A stretch of DNA of 64,000 nucleotides from assembly GCF_040760075.1 (NCBI RefSeq), contig NZ_CP142884.1, positions 3,658,001 through 3,722,000 of the forward strand, in the 5' to 3' direction. The translations under genes and the position numbers were made by a program. The notes below the pieces were generated by a model, which was not told the origin of the DNA, ran no database searches, and was given only the letters and a program-made list of their open reading frames with translations. This stretch comes from Sphingobacterium sp. R2. Lineage in GTDB: Bacteria; Bacteroidota; Bacteroidia; Sphingobacteriales; Sphingobacteriaceae. Below, one piece after another: positions 63,275 to 64,000 of the stretch. The first letter of the stretch is position 1. Every line of letters begins with the position of its first letter.

Positions 63275-63394
63275 TTAACCCTCCTTACTTGTATTTTGTA
63301 CTTCTTTAACTGGAAGATCGAGAATGGCCATTAGCAACAAATAATATCCCTTTTCCAATCCTATTTTTTTTGCTTTTATATCAATATTTTCCAT
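63275..63394 (-). CDS. Candidate 39-residue small protein upstream of the glycosyltransferase
   Basis: ATG at 63394 to TAA at 63275, product MENIDIKAKKIGLEKGYYLL then LMAILDLPVKEVQNTSKEG. It ends 5 nt before the glycosyltransferase ATG, and GGAGG at its end is that gene's ribosome-binding site. A 68-codon frame just upstream lies in the same reading frame, separated by a single TAA and 8 codons. It may be a leader peptide, a tiny protein, or the tail of a gene with a nonsense codon. No family recognised. Confidence 0.45.
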   Translation of the reverse strand: MENIDIKAKKIGLEKGYYLLLMAILDLPVKEVQNTSKEG

Positions 63395-63719
63395 ATCAGT
63401 ACGCGATTTTGAGTGTAATTATTTTGATGAGGATAAATCAAAATTTATACCCAAAGACAGTGTGTAATGGCATATCCGTACTTTTTTACTTGAAATAGCG
63501 TAGCATAGTGATGCAACTACCGTAAAATTCAATATAACTCCGTATTTATAGCGTAGTAAAACTTGTTTTTGTCTTTGTAGCCATTCAACATTGACGTCAA
63601 TACCTAATATCAATTGATAAGACATGTTTGGATGTAGATTTTATAATACGATAATATCAGAAATTTTCAAACAATTTTGACCTTTGGCTCGTTGTGTTTT
63701 CAGTTAACATACTTAGTTC
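63395..63719. other. Interval between the small ORF and xth
   Basis: Contains a 68-codon minus-strand frame (63419-63625) that I do not support as a gene, and presumably the divergent promoters of xth and the glycosyltransferase unit. No TAnnTTTG consensus was found close to the xth start. Confidence 0.4.
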
Positions 63720-64000
63720 ATGAAGATAGCAACTTATAATATAAATGGTATCAACGCGCGGCTTCCAGTCCTTTTAAGATGGTTGGCAGAAGAGTCGCCA
63801 GATGTGGTTTGTCTTCAAGAACTAAAATCGCCCCAGGAGCGTTTTCCGTTGAAAGAGATAAGTGATCTTGGCTATCATGCCATTTGGCATGGCCAGAAAA
63901 GTTGGAACGGAGTTGCGGTGCTTTCGAAATACGAGATTGAAGAAATCACAAGAGTTCTCCCCGGAGATCCTGAGGATAATCAAAGTCGATATTTGGAAGT
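63720..64000 (+). CDS. xth: Exodeoxyribonuclease III (3' partial)
   Basis: ATG at 63720; the frame is open to the right edge (93 codons seen). MKIATYNINGINARLPVLLR then WLAEESPDVVCLQELK is the Xth start, including the metal-binding Asn7 and Glu34 (QE) positions. WHGQKSWNGVAVLSK follows as in ExoIII. An AP endonuclease and 3' exonuclease for base-excision repair. The C-terminal catalytic Asp and His residues lie beyond the window. Confidence 0.95.
   Translation, partial: MKIATYNINGINARLPVLLRWLAEESPDVVCLQELKSPQERFPLKEISDLGYHAIWHGQKSWNGVAVLSKYEIEEITRVLPGDPEDNQSRYLE

Noticed and set aside
63419..63625. 68-codon minus-strand frame as an independent gene
   Set aside because: No family resemblance, no ribosome-binding site, and mixed composition; kept only as part of the small-ORF finding.

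Overview
The window reads as chromosomal DNA of a Bacteroidota bacterium, most like a Sphingobacterium or close Sphingobacteriaceae relative. Evidence: TonB-dependent receptors carrying an N-terminal carboxypeptidase-regulatory-like domain and paired with DUF4249 or DUF4876 lipoproteins, lipoproteins with a short spacer after the lipobox Cys, PUL-type enzymes (GH43, GH29), a monomeric NADP isocitrate dehydrogenase, and promoters of the Bacteroidota type (TTTG, 19 bp, TAnnTTTG) in front of both tRNA genes. Genus is inference; phylum is well supported. No rRNA, CRISPR array, complete insertion sequence or prophage was seen.

Layout. 1-4.4 kb: a signalling cluster (hybrid histidine kinase cut by the left edge, CheY-like regulator, CheR, second regulator). 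4.5-9.3 kb: tRNA-Ser(TGA), a YceI protein, tRNA-Arg(TCT), an alkyltransferase-like protein whose acceptor Cys is Ala, a DUF1697 protein, two aldo-keto reductases and a secreted cyclophilin. 9.6-19.7 kb: isocitrate dehydrogenase, GH43, a META/DUF4377 protein, two secreted proteins, a TonB receptor with its DUF4249 partner, and a polysaccharide deacetylase. 19.7-35.3 kb: a TolC/MacA-like export pair and a long housekeeping stretch (HhH protein, apt, ispE, ATP-cone nuclease, ychF, Rieske protein, gpsA, hemF, an M16 peptidase pair, an exonuclease, trxB, rnhA). 35.5-43.8 kb: alpha-L-fucosidase, a sirtuin, DUF2891 and 3-keto-disaccharide-hydrolase-like proteins, a Gfo/Idh/MocA oxidoreductase and an EptA-type phosphoethanolamine transferase.

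43.8-46.4 kb: a patch of decayed gene starts (AraC, an HD-hydrolase-like piece, a possible class D beta-lactamase-like piece) beside an intact HxlR regulator that diverges from an overlapping peroxiredoxin / AlkC-like pair. 46.6-52.6 kb: a heavy-metal RND efflux operon on the minus strand in which the inner-membrane pump is fused to its outer-membrane TolC-like channel. 52.8-59.8 kb: a four-gene TonB receptor / DUF4876 / beta-barrel / di-haem peroxidase operon whose promoter sits between two Fur-like palindromes. 60-64 kb: a membrane metallophosphoesterase, a CinA-type amidohydrolase, a glycosyltransferase with a coupled 39-codon ORF upstream, and the 5' part of an exonuclease III gene cut by the right edge.

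The most interesting non-coding signals are: two copies of an identical 27-nt block, each followed by its own unrelated perfect hairpin and T-run (13.0 and 39.85 kb), which look like a small-RNA family; a promoter-plus-terminator leader in front of the first TonB receptor; the Fur-like promoter; a 17-bp inverted repeat ending 4 nt before the Gfo/Idh start codon; and a triple 11-bp tandem repeat framed by an inverted repeat at 26.4 kb.
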